This document shows positions 57,180 to 64,000 of a stretch of DNA of 64,000 bases, in pieces; positions within the stretch are counted from its first letter, which is position 1; the number at the start of each line of letters is the position of its first letter. This stretch comes from Amycolatopsis thermophila (lineage in GTDB: Bacteria; Actinomycetota; Actinomycetes; Mycobacteriales; Pseudonocardiaceae), in NCBI RefSeq assembly GCF_030814215.1, contig NZ_JAUSUT010000001.1, positions 4,898,001 to 4,962,000 of the forward strand, written 5' to 3'. Position numbers and translations under genes: made by a program. The notes beneath the pieces were generated by a model. That model had not been told where the DNA came from, ran no database searches, and saw nothing but the letters and a program-made list of their open reading frames with translations.

Positions 57180-57631
57180 AGGCGGGGGACCGGGCGCCCG
57201 GCTTCACCCTGCCCGACGAGCGTGGTGAACCGCGGTCGCTGTCGGAGTTCCTGACGTCGGGGCCGGTGGTGCTGTTCTTCTACCCGGCGGCGATGACGCC
57301 CGGCTGCACCGCGGAGAGCTGCCACTTCCGCGATCTGGCGAAGGAGTTCGCCGACGTCGGCGCGCAGCGGGTCGGGATCAGCCCGGACCCGGTGGCGCGG
57401 CAGCAGGAGTTCTCGGCGCGGCACGGGTTCGACTTCCCGCTGCTGTCGGATGCGGAGGGGACGGTCGCACGGTCGTTCGGCGTCCGCCGCTCGTTCGGCC
57501 CGCTGCTGACGAAACGCCAGACGTTCGTCATCGACACCGACGGCCGTGTGCTCGAGGTGATCAAGAGCGAGCTGCGGATGGCCGTGCACGCGGACAGGGC
57601 GCTGGCCGCGCTGCGGGCGCGCCGCCACTGA
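57176..57631 (+). CDS. bcp: Thiol peroxidase Bcp/PrxQ
   Basis: This 151-aa cytosolic peroxiredoxin reduces hydroperoxides using thioredoxin. The peroxidatic Cys44 is in MTPGCTAESCHF, and the resolving Cys49 is five residues later, the typical PrxQ arrangement. Length is normal. GTG start overlaps the stop of the PAS-GGDEF-EAL gene, so the two are translationally coupled; this may tie the PAS protein to redox stress. The final codons are part of a 24-nt sequence repeated 332 nt downstream. Confidence 0.93.
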   Translation: MKAGDRAPGFTLPDERGEPRSLSEFLTSGPVVLFFYPAAMTPGCTAESCHFRDLAKEFADVGAQRVGISPDPVARQQEFSARHGFDFPLLSDAEGTVARSFGVRRSFGPLLTKRQTFVIDTDGRVLEVIKSELRMAVHADRALAALRARRH

Positions 57632-57647
57632 CGCAGCGCCCGCTGGG
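57624..57647. repeat. Direct repeat copy 1 (24 nt)
   Basis: This 24-nt sequence spanning the bcp stop, beginning GCCACTGACGCAG, is repeated exactly at 57956-57979. Both copies are followed by CTCGGG, with one extra G in the second. A partial copy GCCACTGACG sits at 57769. Confidence 0.8.
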
Positions 57648-58044
57648 CTCGGGGCGGCTCCGCGGGGAGCAGCGGCTCGCCTGTGCCGGAGGTGGACCGT
57701 CGGAGCGCGGGGCACTGCAGCGTGGCCGGCAGCGCCGCGAGCGTGGCTGGTGATGCTGCGGTGCGCGCTGCCACTGACGGACACCTCGCCGGGGCTCCGG
57801 CCGGCTCCCCCGGGCAGCAGCGGCCGGGCATGCGCGTGTCCCCGGGGCGTCACGTGTTGCCGCCGGCATGTCGGACGGCGGCAGTGCCGGGACCGCCCGC
57901 ACGGAGGTGGAGTGTGCGCTGGCAGCGCCACGTGCCGTCGGTGCAGTGCCGGCGGGCCACTGACGCAGCGCCCGCTGGGGCTCGGGCTGGCAGGCCCGGC
58001 ACCACCGTGGCGCGGCAGGTCAGGTGACCGCGCGCCCCGCCCCG
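57632..58044. other. Intergenic region bcp / P450, partly duplicated
   Basis: About 410 nt between two converging genes. No believable gene is present. It is bounded by the two 24-nt direct repeats and contains several GCAGCGCC units, so it looks like duplicated and decayed sequence around the bcp 3' end. No terminator with a T-run is seen. Confidence 0.55.
57956..57979. repeat. Direct repeat copy 2 (24 nt)
   Basis: Exact second copy of the sequence at 57624-57647, in the same orientation, 332 nt downstream, in noncoding DNA near the end of the P450 gene. Confidence 0.8.
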
Positions 58045-59487
58045 TCACCGCAGCCGCTGCAGGCGGACCGGCAGGCCGTCCACCGGGACGGGCAGGGAGA
58101 CGTAGTCCCACTTGATGCGGTACCCCTCGGGCACCGACCAGCGGTACGTGCGCAGCATTTCGTGCAGCAGGAGCTTCACTTCGTTGTTCCCGAAGTGCAT
58201 CCCGATGCACTTGTGCGCCCCGCCGCCGAAGGGCATCCACGCGAACCGGTGCGACTTGTCCTCCCGGCGGCCCTCCGCGAAGCGCTCCGGGTCGAACGCG
58301 CGCGGGTTCGACCAGTGATCCGGCGAATAGTGGTTCGTGTTGGGGGAGACGCTGCACATCGTCCCGGCCGGGATGTAGTGCCCCAGCACCTCCGTGTCCT
58401 TCACCGTCATCCGCGGCAGCGACGGCACCGGCGCGGTCAGCCGCAGCGACTCCTTGATCACCAGGTCCAGTGTCGGCAACGACTCCAGCGCCTCGAGATC
58501 CGGCAGCTCCGCACCCAGGGCGAGCGATTCCGAGCGCGCCCGTTCCTGCCACTCGGGGTGCTTGGCCAGGTGGTAGGCGACCGCGGAACTGGTGATCGTC
58601 GCCGTGTCGTGCGCCGCCATCATCAGGAAGATCATGTGGTTGATCACGTCGTCGTCGGTGAACTCGGCCCCGTCGTCGCCCCGCGCGTGGCACAGCGCCG
58701 AGAACAGGTCGGCGCCCTCGCTGCGGCGCTTCGACGGCAGCTTCTCCGCGAAGTACCGCTCCAGCACCCGCCGCCCGTGCAGGCCCGCCGCCCAGCGGCC
58801 ACCGGGCACCGGCATCCGCACCAGCGCCGTCGCCGCGCGCACGGTGCCCACGAACGCCCGGTTGACCGCCTCCGCGTCCTCGCCCGGCGGCATGTCCATG
58901 AACACCCGCGACGCGACGTCGAGCGTGAGCCGCTTCAGCAGCCAGTACAGCCGCGGCCGGTCACCGCCCCACGCCGCGACACCGTCCCGCAGCACCGGCG
59001 CCGCCTGCCGCATGTAGCCGGCGAGCTTGTCCCGCGTGAACGCCTCCTGCATGATCCGCCGGTGCAGGTGGTGCTCCTCGAAGTCGAGCAGCATCAGCCC
59101 GCGGTGGAAGAACCGCTCGATGAAGAACTTCCAGCCCTCCTGGGAGAACGCCTTGTCCTTGTTCACCAGCGCGGCCTGGGTGGCGTCCGGGCCGGCCAGC
59201 ACCACGATCCGCTGCCCGAACGCCCCCATCCACGACACCGGCCCGTACTTGGCGAACCGGTGCAGCGCGAAGTCCAGCCCGAACCGCATCGACTCGATGG
59301 CGTGCCCGACCACGGGCGCACCCGCGTCGCCGATGACCGGCGCCAGCCCGCTGCCCGCGGGCGGTGCGGCGAGCTCCCGCACCGGCCACCGCTGGTCCAG
59401 CAGCCGCCGGTCGACGGCACGGGGGAGGGGGATGGCGGTCAGGGGTGGAACGCGTTCCCGGAACGCCCTGCCGACGGCACTGGTCAC
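58045..59487 (-). CDS. Cytochrome P450
   Basis: The protein is 480 aa without membrane anchor. The heme-binding loop is FGGGAHKCIGMHFG with the axial Cys; the ExxR motif is IKESLRLTAP; the PERF-type motif is DPERFAEG. The I-helix reads MMAAHDTATI, where the usual Gly before the xDT motif is Ala. Family resemblance is to CYP120/CYP26-like or sterol-type P450s that hydroxylate isoprenoids, but the substrate cannot be told. GTG start has GGAGG 8 nt upstream. It lies 71 nt past nrdB on the same strand. No ferredoxin gene is adjacent. Confidence 0.92.
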   Translation of the reverse strand: MTSAVGRAFRERVPPLTAIPLPRAVDRRLLDQRWPVRELAAPPAGSGLAPVIGDAGAPVVGHAIESMRFGLDFALHRFAKYGPVSWMGAFGQRIVVLAGPDATQAALVNKDKAFSQEGWKFFIERFFHRGLMLLDFEEHHLHRRIMQEAFTRDKLAGYMRQAAPVLRDGVAAWGGDRPRLYWLLKRLTLDVASRVFMDMPPGEDAEAVNRAFVGTVRAATALVRMPVPGGRWAAGLHGRRVLERYFAEKLPSKRRSEGADLFSALCHARGDDGAEFTDDDVINHMIFLMMAAHDTATITSSAVAYHLAKHPEWQERARSESLALGAELPDLEALESLPTLDLVIKESLRLTAPVPSLPRMTVKDTEVLGHYIPAGTMCSVSPNTNHYSPDHWSNPRAFDPERFAEGRREDKSHRFAWMPFGGGAHKCIGMHFGNNEVKLLLHEMLRTYRWSVPEGYRIKWDYVSLPVPVDGLPVRLQRLR

Positions 59488-59558
59488 GATCGCGCCTCCT
59501 TGCGGACAAACGTGTGATCACCACCGTCCCGCACCACCCCCGCCCCCGGCAAGGGGAT

Positions 59559-60629
59559 TCAGTCCCACTCCAGTGAGCCGCCGGTCTGGTACTCGGTCAC
59601 CCGGGTCTCGAAGAAGTTCTTCTCCTTGCGCAGGTCGATCGCCTCCGACATCCACGGGAACGGGTTCTCGTTCTCGCCGAAGATCGGGGCCAGCCCGATC
59701 TGCTGGGCCCGCCGGTCGGTGATGAAGCGCAGGTACTGCTCGCACAGCGCCGCCGACAGCCCGAGCATCCCGCGCGGCAGGGTGTCGCGCGCGTAGGCGA
59801 CCTCCAGCTCGCACGCCTCGGTGAGCATCGTGCGCACCTCGGCCTGGAACCGCGGCGACCACAGGTGCGGGTTCTCGATCTTGATCTGGTTGATGCAGTC
59901 GATGCCGAAGTTCAGGTGGATCGACTCGTCGCGCAGGATGTACTGGAACTGCTCGGCGATGCCGACCATCTTGTTGCGCCGCCCGAGCGACAGGATCTGC
60001 GCGAACCCGGTGTAGAACCACATCCCCTCGAACACCACGTAGAAGGCCACCAGGTCGCGCAGGAAGTCCTGGTCGGCCGACGCGGTGCCGGTGGCGAAGT
60101 CCGGGTTCTCCAGGTTGCGCGTGTAGCGCAACGCCCACGCGTCCTTGTCGGTGATCGACGGGACCTCGCGGTAGGCGTTGAACAGCTCACCCTCGTCCAG
60201 GCCCAGGCTCTCGCAGATGTACTGGAACGTGTGGGTGTGCACGGCCTCCTCGAACGCCTGGCGCAGCAGGTACTGGCGGCACTCCGGGTTGGTGATCTGC
60301 CGGTACACCGCGAGCACCAGGTTGTTGGCGACCAGCGACTCGGCGGTGGCGAAGAAGCCCAGGTTGCGCTTGACCATGCGGCGCTCGTCCTCGGTCAGCC
60401 CGTTCGGCGACTTCCACAGCGCGATGTCGGCCTGCATGGCGACCTCGGTCGGCATCCAGTGGTTGGTGCAGCCGGCCAGGTACTTCTCCCACGCCCAGTG
60501 GTACTTCAGCGGCAGCAGCTGGTTGACGTCGGCGCGGGCGTTGATCATCGCCTTGTCGTCGACGCTGACCCGGTCGGCGCCGCGGCTGATCGCGCCCAGC
60601 CCGGTCGCGTCGGTGTCGATGGTGCTCAC
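59559..60629 (-). CDS. nrdB: Ribonucleotide reductase small subunit, class Ic-like
   Basis: The protein is 356 aa with a ferritin-like di-metal fold. Ligand motifs: Glu97 in [12 protein letters not shown] (Glu instead of the usual Asp), Glu128 and His131 in [13 protein letters not shown], Glu in [15 protein letters not shown], and Glu/His in [10 protein letters not shown]. The position of the E. coli radical Tyr122 is Phe135 (codon 60225-60227). Glu as first ligand and Phe at this place are the signature of class Ic NrdB, as in Chlamydia, which uses Mn(IV)/Fe(III) instead of a tyrosyl radical. The GTG start overlaps the nrdA stop (GTGA). Confidence 0.94.
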   Translation of the reverse strand: MSTIDTDATGLGAISRGADRVSVDDKAMINARADVNQLLPLKYHWAWEKYLAGCTNHWMPTEVAMQADIALWKSPNGLTEDERRMVKRNLGFFATAESLVANNLVLAVYRQITNPECRQYLLRQAFEEAVHTHTFQYICESLGLDEGELFNAYREVPSITDKDAWALRYTRNLENPDFATGTASADQDFLRDLVAFYVVFEGMWFYTGFAQILSLGRRNKMVGIAEQFQYILRDESIHLNFGIDCINQIKIENPHLWSPRFQAEVRTMLTEACELEVAYARDTLPRGMLGLSAALCEQYLRFITDRRAQQIGLAPIFGENENPFPWMSEAIDLRKEKNFFETRVTEYQTGGSLEWD

Positions 60630-63415
60630 TGGCAGGCCTCGCAATCGGGGTCGTCGATCCGGCAGGCGGCGAACTCCGGTTCGGGCACCGACGGCGCGGA
60701 CGGGACCGAGGGCACCGCGTTGAGCTTGCCGTCGGTGCCGCGCAGCGTGCTCTTCTCGACGCTGGTCGCCGCCTGCGCGCGCAGGTAGTAGGTGGTCTTC
60801 AGGCCCTTGTGCCAGGCGTAGCGGTACAGCTCGTCCAGCTTGCGGCCGCTGGGCGCGGCGAGGTAGAGGTTGAGCGACTGGGCCTGGTCGATCCACTTCT
60901 GCCGCCGTGACGCGGCGTCGACCAGCCACTTGCTGTCGATCTCGAAAGCGGTGGCGTAGAGCCGCTTGAGGTCGGCGGGCACCCGGTCGATGTGCGCGAG
61001 GCTGCCGTCGAAGTACTTCAGGTCGGCCACCATGACCTCGTCCCACAACCCGCGCTCCTTCAGCGCCGCGACCAGGTGCGGGTTGACCACGGTGAAGTCG
61101 CCCGACATGTTCGACTTGACGTAGAGGTTCTGGAACAGCGGCTCGATCGACTGCCCGACACCGCAGATGTTGGAGATCGTCGCGGTCGGCGCGATCGCCA
61201 TGACGTTGGAGTTGCGCATGCCGCCGCGCACCCGCTCGCGCAGCGCGCCCCAGTCCAGGGTGGACGAGTGGTCGACGTCGAGCGCGTCGCCCTGGCGCGC
61301 GTCGGCCAGCAGCTCCAGCGAGTCGATCGGCAGCACGCCCTGGCTCCACAGCGAGCCCGCGAACGACTCGTAGGCGCCCCGCTCCCGCGCCAGCTGAGCC
61401 GACGCGTCGATCGCGTAGTAGCTCAGGTGCTCCATGCTGCGGTCGGCGAACTCGACCGCCTCGGGGCTGTCGACCGGCAGGCCGAGGGTGAACAGGGCGT
61501 CCTGGTGACCCATCACGCCGAGCCCGACCGGCCGGTGCCGCAGGTTCGACCGGCGCGCCTCGGGGATCGTGTAGAAGTTGATGTCGACGACGTTGTCGAG
61601 CATCCGCACCGCGGTCCGCACGGTGCGCTCGAGCTTCGCCGTGTCCAGGCCGGCGGCGGTGACGTGCCGGGCCAGGTTCACCGAGCCGAGGTTGCACACG
61701 GCGACCTCGTCGGTGCTGGTGTTGAGCGTGATCTCGGTGCACAGGTTGGACGAGTGCACGACGCCGGCGTGCTGCTGCGGCGAGCGCAGGTTGCACGGGT
61801 CCTTGAACGTGATCCACGGGTGGCCGGTCTCGAACAGCATGGTCAGCATCCGCCGCCACAGCTCCACGGCGCGCACCCGGCGGAACACGCGGATCTCGCC
61901 GCGGTCGGCCGCGGCCTCGTACTCGCGGTAGCGCCGGGCGAACGCGGTGCCGTAGAGGTCGTGCAGGTCCGGGGTTTCGTCGGGGGAGAACAGCGTCCAC
62001 TCGGCGTCGGCCTCGACGCGGCGCAGGAACTCGTCGGGCACCCAGTTGGCGGTGTTCATGTCGTGGGTGCGGCGCCGGTCGTCACCGGTGTTCTTGCGCA
62101 GGTCGAGGAACTCCTCGACGTCGATGTGCCAGGTCTCCAGGTAGGCGCACGCGGCGCCCTTGCGCTTGCCGCCCTGGTTCACCGCGACCGCGGTGTCGTT
62201 GGCGATCTTGAGGAACGGCACCACGCCCTGCGACTCGCCGTTGGTGCCCTTGATGTGGGCGCCGAGGCCGCGCACCGGCGTCCAGTCGTTGCCCAGGCCG
62301 CCCGAGTACTTCGCGAGCAGGGCGTTGTTCTTGTAGGACTGGAAGATCGCGTCGAGGCTGTCCTCGACCGTGGTCAGGAAGCACGACGACAGCTGCGCGC
62401 GGGTGGTGCCGGAGTTGAACAGCGTCGGCGTGGAGGCCATGAAGTCGAAGCTGGACAGCAGGTCGTAGAACTCCACAGCACGAGATTCCCTGTCGTCCTC
62501 GCGCAGGGCCAGTCCCATCGCCACGCGCAGGAAGAACGCCTGCGGCAGCTCGAACCGGGTGCCGCGCTCGTGCAGGAAGTACCGGTCGTAGAGGGTCTGC
62601 AGGCCGAGGAAGCCGAAGTCGAGGTCGCGTTCCGGGCGGATCGCGGCGGTGACCCGGTCGAGGTCGAACGTCGCCAGCTCGGGGTCGACCAGGTCGAGGT
62701 CGATGGCGCGGGCCAGGTAGTCGCGGAAGTAGCCGGAGTAGTCCAGCTCGGCCTGCGACGCCTGGCGCGGCTGACCGGCCAGGTGGCTCAGCGCCTCGGC
62801 GCGCAGCTTGTCCAGCAGCAGGCGGGCGGTGACCGCGGAGTAGTTCGGCTCGCGCTCGACGAGCGTGCGCGCGGCCATGATCAGGGCCAGGGCCAGTTCG
62901 CCGGCGCTCATCCCGTCGTAGAGGTTGCGCTCGGCCTCGGCGAGCACCGGCCCGGCCTCGACGTCCTCGATCCCGGCGACGGCCTCGCCGATCACGTGGG
63001 CGATGCGCTCCCGGTCGAGCGGGCGCAGTTCGCCGTCGGGGTGCCGGACGTGGATCGCCGCCGGTGGCGGGGCGGTTTCCCGGGCCTTGGCGTGTTCCTC
63101 GCGGTAGAGCACGTAGGCGCGCGCGACCTGGTGGTGACCGCCGCGCATCAGGGCCAGTTCCACGAGGTCCTGGATCTGCTCCAGGTGCACCGCGTCGCCG
63201 GTCGCGTGGCGCCGCAGCGAGGTCTCGACCTGCTCGGTCAGCTCGGCGACGACGTGGTGGACCCGCGAGGACGTGGCGGCCTCGTCACCCTCGACGGCGA
63301 GGAAGGCCTTGGTGAGCGCGACGGAGATCCGGCCGGCGTCGAAGGGCGACACCTCGCCGTCCCGGCGGATGACCCGCAGCGTGGCTGCCGGCGCCGGGGA
63401 GGTTTCCACAGACAT
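60626..63415 (-). CDS. nrdA: Ribonucleotide reductase large subunit with two ATP-cones
   Basis: This 929-aa subunit reduces ribonucleoside diphosphates with NrdB. Two ATP-cone domains lie at about 12-105 ([20 protein letters not shown]) and 118-210 ([20 protein letters not shown]), the second giving a longer than usual N-terminus. Active-site cysteines are seen in LSSCFLTT and NLCTEITLN, and the CNLGSVNL string and radical-transfer tyrosines near the C-terminus are present. The tail ends DPDCEACQ, a CxxC for re-reduction by thioredoxin. Start ATG 63415 has GGAG 7 nt upstream. The leader is long and contains two strong hairpins. Extra cones suggest added allosteric control by ATP/dATP. Confidence 0.95.
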   Translation of the reverse strand: MSVETSPAPAATLRVIRRDGEVSPFDAGRISVALTKAFLAVEGDEAATSSRVHHVVAELTEQVETSLRRHATGDAVHLEQIQDLVELALMRGGHHQVARAYVLYREEHAKARETAPPPAAIHVRHPDGELRPLDRERIAHVIGEAVAGIEDVEAGPVLAEAERNLYDGMSAGELALALIMAARTLVEREPNYSAVTARLLLDKLRAEALSHLAGQPRQASQAELDYSGYFRDYLARAIDLDLVDPELATFDLDRVTAAIRPERDLDFGFLGLQTLYDRYFLHERGTRFELPQAFFLRVAMGLALREDDRESRAVEFYDLLSSFDFMASTPTLFNSGTTRAQLSSCFLTTVEDSLDAIFQSYKNNALLAKYSGGLGNDWTPVRGLGAHIKGTNGESQGVVPFLKIANDTAVAVNQGGKRKGAACAYLETWHIDVEEFLDLRKNTGDDRRRTHDMNTANWVPDEFLRRVEADAEWTLFSPDETPDLHDLYGTAFARRYREYEAAADRGEIRVFRRVRAVELWRRMLTMLFETGHPWITFKDPCNLRSPQQHAGVVHSSNLCTEITLNTSTDEVAVCNLGSVNLARHVTAAGLDTAKLERTVRTAVRMLDNVVDINFYTIPEARRSNLRHRPVGLGVMGHQDALFTLGLPVDSPEAVEFADRSMEHLSYYAIDASAQLARERGAYESFAGSLWSQGVLPIDSLELLADARQGDALDVDHSSTLDWGALRERVRGGMRNSNVMAIAPTATISNICGVGQSIEPLFQNLYVKSNMSGDFTVVNPHLVAALKERGLWDEVMVADLKYFDGSLAHIDRVPADLKRLYATAFEIDSKWLVDAASRRQKWIDQAQSLNLYLAAPSGRKLDELYRYAWHKGLKTTYYLRAQAATSVEKSTLRGTDGKLNAVPSVPSAPSVPEPEFAACRIDDPDCEACQ

Positions 63416-63446
63416 GCATCACTCCGTTTTCGGGCGCGTTTCATCG

Positions 63447-63472
63447 GCACACCGGCCTGGGCGCCGGTGTGC
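63447..63472 (-). promoter_or_regulatory. nrdA leader hairpins
   Basis: A perfect 10-bp stem (GCACACCGGC / GCCGGTGTGC) with a 6-nt loop lies about 32 nt upstream of the nrdA ATG. A second stem, GGCCCG-type, covers 63499-63531 with 7 bp. If transcription starts near 63550 both are in the nrdA mRNA leader and could affect translation. No known riboswitch class is recognised. Confidence 0.5.
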
Positions 63473-63551
63473 TGGGTGGGCACGGCTTCGTACCGGACGG
63501 GCCCGCGCTCGCTTCCCCAGGCGCCGGGCCCTGCCGGTGATCGAAGACTAC

Positions 63552-63587
63552 ATCTTGGGGTCCGCCTGTCCAGTGACCCCAAGATGC
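63552..63587. promoter_or_regulatory. 12-bp inverted repeat, candidate NrdR-type operator
   Basis: CATCTTGGGGTC and GACCCCAAGATG are perfectly inverted, with a 12-nt spacer. Each arm includes ACATCTTG- or CATCTTG-like sequence resembling part of actinobacterial NrdR boxes as I remember them. It lies in the gap between divergent nrdA and the TIGR03084-family gene, where the nrdAB promoter is expected. Confidence 0.55.
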
Positions 63588-63640
63588 GGGCGTGTCCGTG
63601 TCGTGTGTTAGCCACCCGGTCGAGCTACCGGGACCAAAAC

Positions 63641-63658
63641 AATCAAGCGTGCTTGATT
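63641..63658. promoter_or_regulatory. 18-bp palindrome AATCAAGC-GT-GCTTGATT
   Basis: An 8-bp perfect inverted repeat with a 2-nt centre. TTGATT in its right arm (63653-63658) could be the -35 of the downstream gene, with CAGGCT about 19-20 nt later as -10. The form is that of TetR or MarR operators. A weaker stem CCCGGT-CGAGCT-ACCGGG lies at 63615-63632. Confidence 0.55.
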
Positions 63659-63713
63659 TTTCTGACCGGTGGTGCCAGGCTCGGCGCGAAGCGTGCGCGA
63701 GGAGGCGGATGGC

Positions 63714-64000
63714 GTGGCGGACCCCGGACCGATCCTGCGGGACCTGGCCGACGAGAGCCGGGAATTGGACGACCTGGTGACGGAGGCGAGGTGGTCGACC
63801 CCGACCCCCGCCGAGGGCTGGACGATCGCGCACCAGGTCGCGCACCTGGCCTGGACCGACGCCAAGGCGCTGATCGCGGTCCGCACCCCGGACGAGTTCC
63901 CGGACGAGGTGCAGCGCGCCCTGGCCGCGGGCGACGACTTCGTCGACCAGGGCGCGCGGGAACTGGCCCGCAAGCCACGGGAGGAGCTGCTCGCCCAATG
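63714..64000 (+). CDS. TIGR03084-family DinB-like metal-binding protein (partial)
   Basis: The first about 95 codons are in the window; the gene runs past the right edge. The GTG start has GGAGG 8 nt upstream (63701-63705). The translation starts MADPGPILRDLADESRELDD and continues with EGWTIAHQVAHLAWTDAKAL. The two His in AHQVAHL fit the metal site of DinB/mycothiol-dependent maleylpyruvate isomerase-type proteins of the TIGR03084 family. Function of the family is not established; mycothiol-dependent chemistry is plausible. A palindromic operator lies upstream, so it is probably under a dedicated regulator. Confidence 0.75.
   Translation, partial: MADPGPILRDLADESRELDDLVTEARWSTPTPAEGWTIAHQVAHLAWTDAKALIAVRTPDEFPDEVQRALAAGDDFVDQGARELARKPREELLAQ

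Noticed and set aside
59488..59558. CRP-like site TGTGATCACC between nrdB and the P450 gene
   Set aside because: Only one half matches a CRP/GlxR consensus; too weak to report.
63641..63663. Rho-independent terminator from the palindrome and TTTTT
   Set aside because: No plus-strand gene ends upstream of it; the position before a start and overlap with a -35 fit an operator better.
63416..63713. Cobalamin riboswitch upstream of nrdA, as in Streptomyces
   Set aside because: No B12-box-like sequence was found; only hairpins and inverted repeats are seen.

Overview
The window is high-GC DNA with dense operons, many GTG/TTG starts and 1-4 nt start/stop overlaps. The gene content (OpcA, MptB, SufR-type suf operon, NrdAB, HelD, TIGR03084 family, hopanoid genes) points to a filamentous actinomycete. 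Much of it follows the order of a conserved actinobacterial block, corresponding to M. tuberculosis Rv1445c-Rv1473A: pgl-opcA-zwf-tal-tkt, ctaB, qor, ctaA, ABC transporter, mptB, sufRBDCSUT, ABC-F ATPase, small HTH protein. Hopanoid genes and no sign of mycolate genes suggest Pseudonocardiaceae (Amycolatopsis-like) rather than Mycobacterium. That placement is inference; no rRNA gene is present.

Layout. 1-254: wreck of an IS5-type transposase beside an orphan NarL-type histidine kinase (283-1473). 1660-9808 (minus): pentose-phosphate operon tkt-tal-pgi-zwf-opcA-pgl ending at a strong terminator. 10107-11084: ctaB (heme O synthase). 11160-28652: an accessory stretch lying between ctaB and qor, which are close neighbours in mycobacteria. 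It holds a HelD-like helicase, FKBP lipoprotein, SDR, DMT-type membrane protein, a second membrane protein, a PAP2/wax-ester-synthase fusion, a PucR-type regulator and a hopanoid operon (hpnC-hpnD-hpnE-prenyltransferase-shc-[hpnG::ispH]-hpnH). 28885-35593: qor, desaturase, ctaA, ABC exporter and mptB. 35914-42320: suf operon. 42317-57631: lipoprotein, two degenerate c-di-GMP-type proteins, dGTPase, ABC-F, HTH, GT87, ABC exporter, SIS protein, hydrolase, LCP protein, acetyltransferase and Bcp peroxiredoxin. 58045-63415 (minus): cytochrome P450 and nrdAB. 63714-end: a partial TIGR03084-family gene.

The most interesting items are these. (1) A protein joining a HpnG-like nucleosidase to a complete IspH inside the hopanoid operon, which carries TTA codons in two genes and a TGTCA-N5-TGACA palindrome next to its divergent regulator. 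(2) A PAP2-WS/DGAT fusion. (3) An NrdB with Phe at the radical-Tyr position and Glu as first metal ligand, the class Ic (Mn/Fe) signature, paired with an NrdA that has two ATP-cones. (4) A probable leaderless six-codon leader ORF plus hairpin ahead of the ABC-F gene. (5) A SufR-type palindrome overlapping the sufR start codon. (6) A PAS-GGDEF-EAL protein in which both catalytic centres are destroyed.

Functional threads: the pentose-phosphate operon supplies NADPH and pentoses, and RNR uses the latter. CtaB/CtaA make heme A. Suf makes Fe-S clusters needed by IspH and HpnH. The hopanoid operon makes C30 hopene and probably ribosylhopane; no aminotransferase (hpnO) is seen here.
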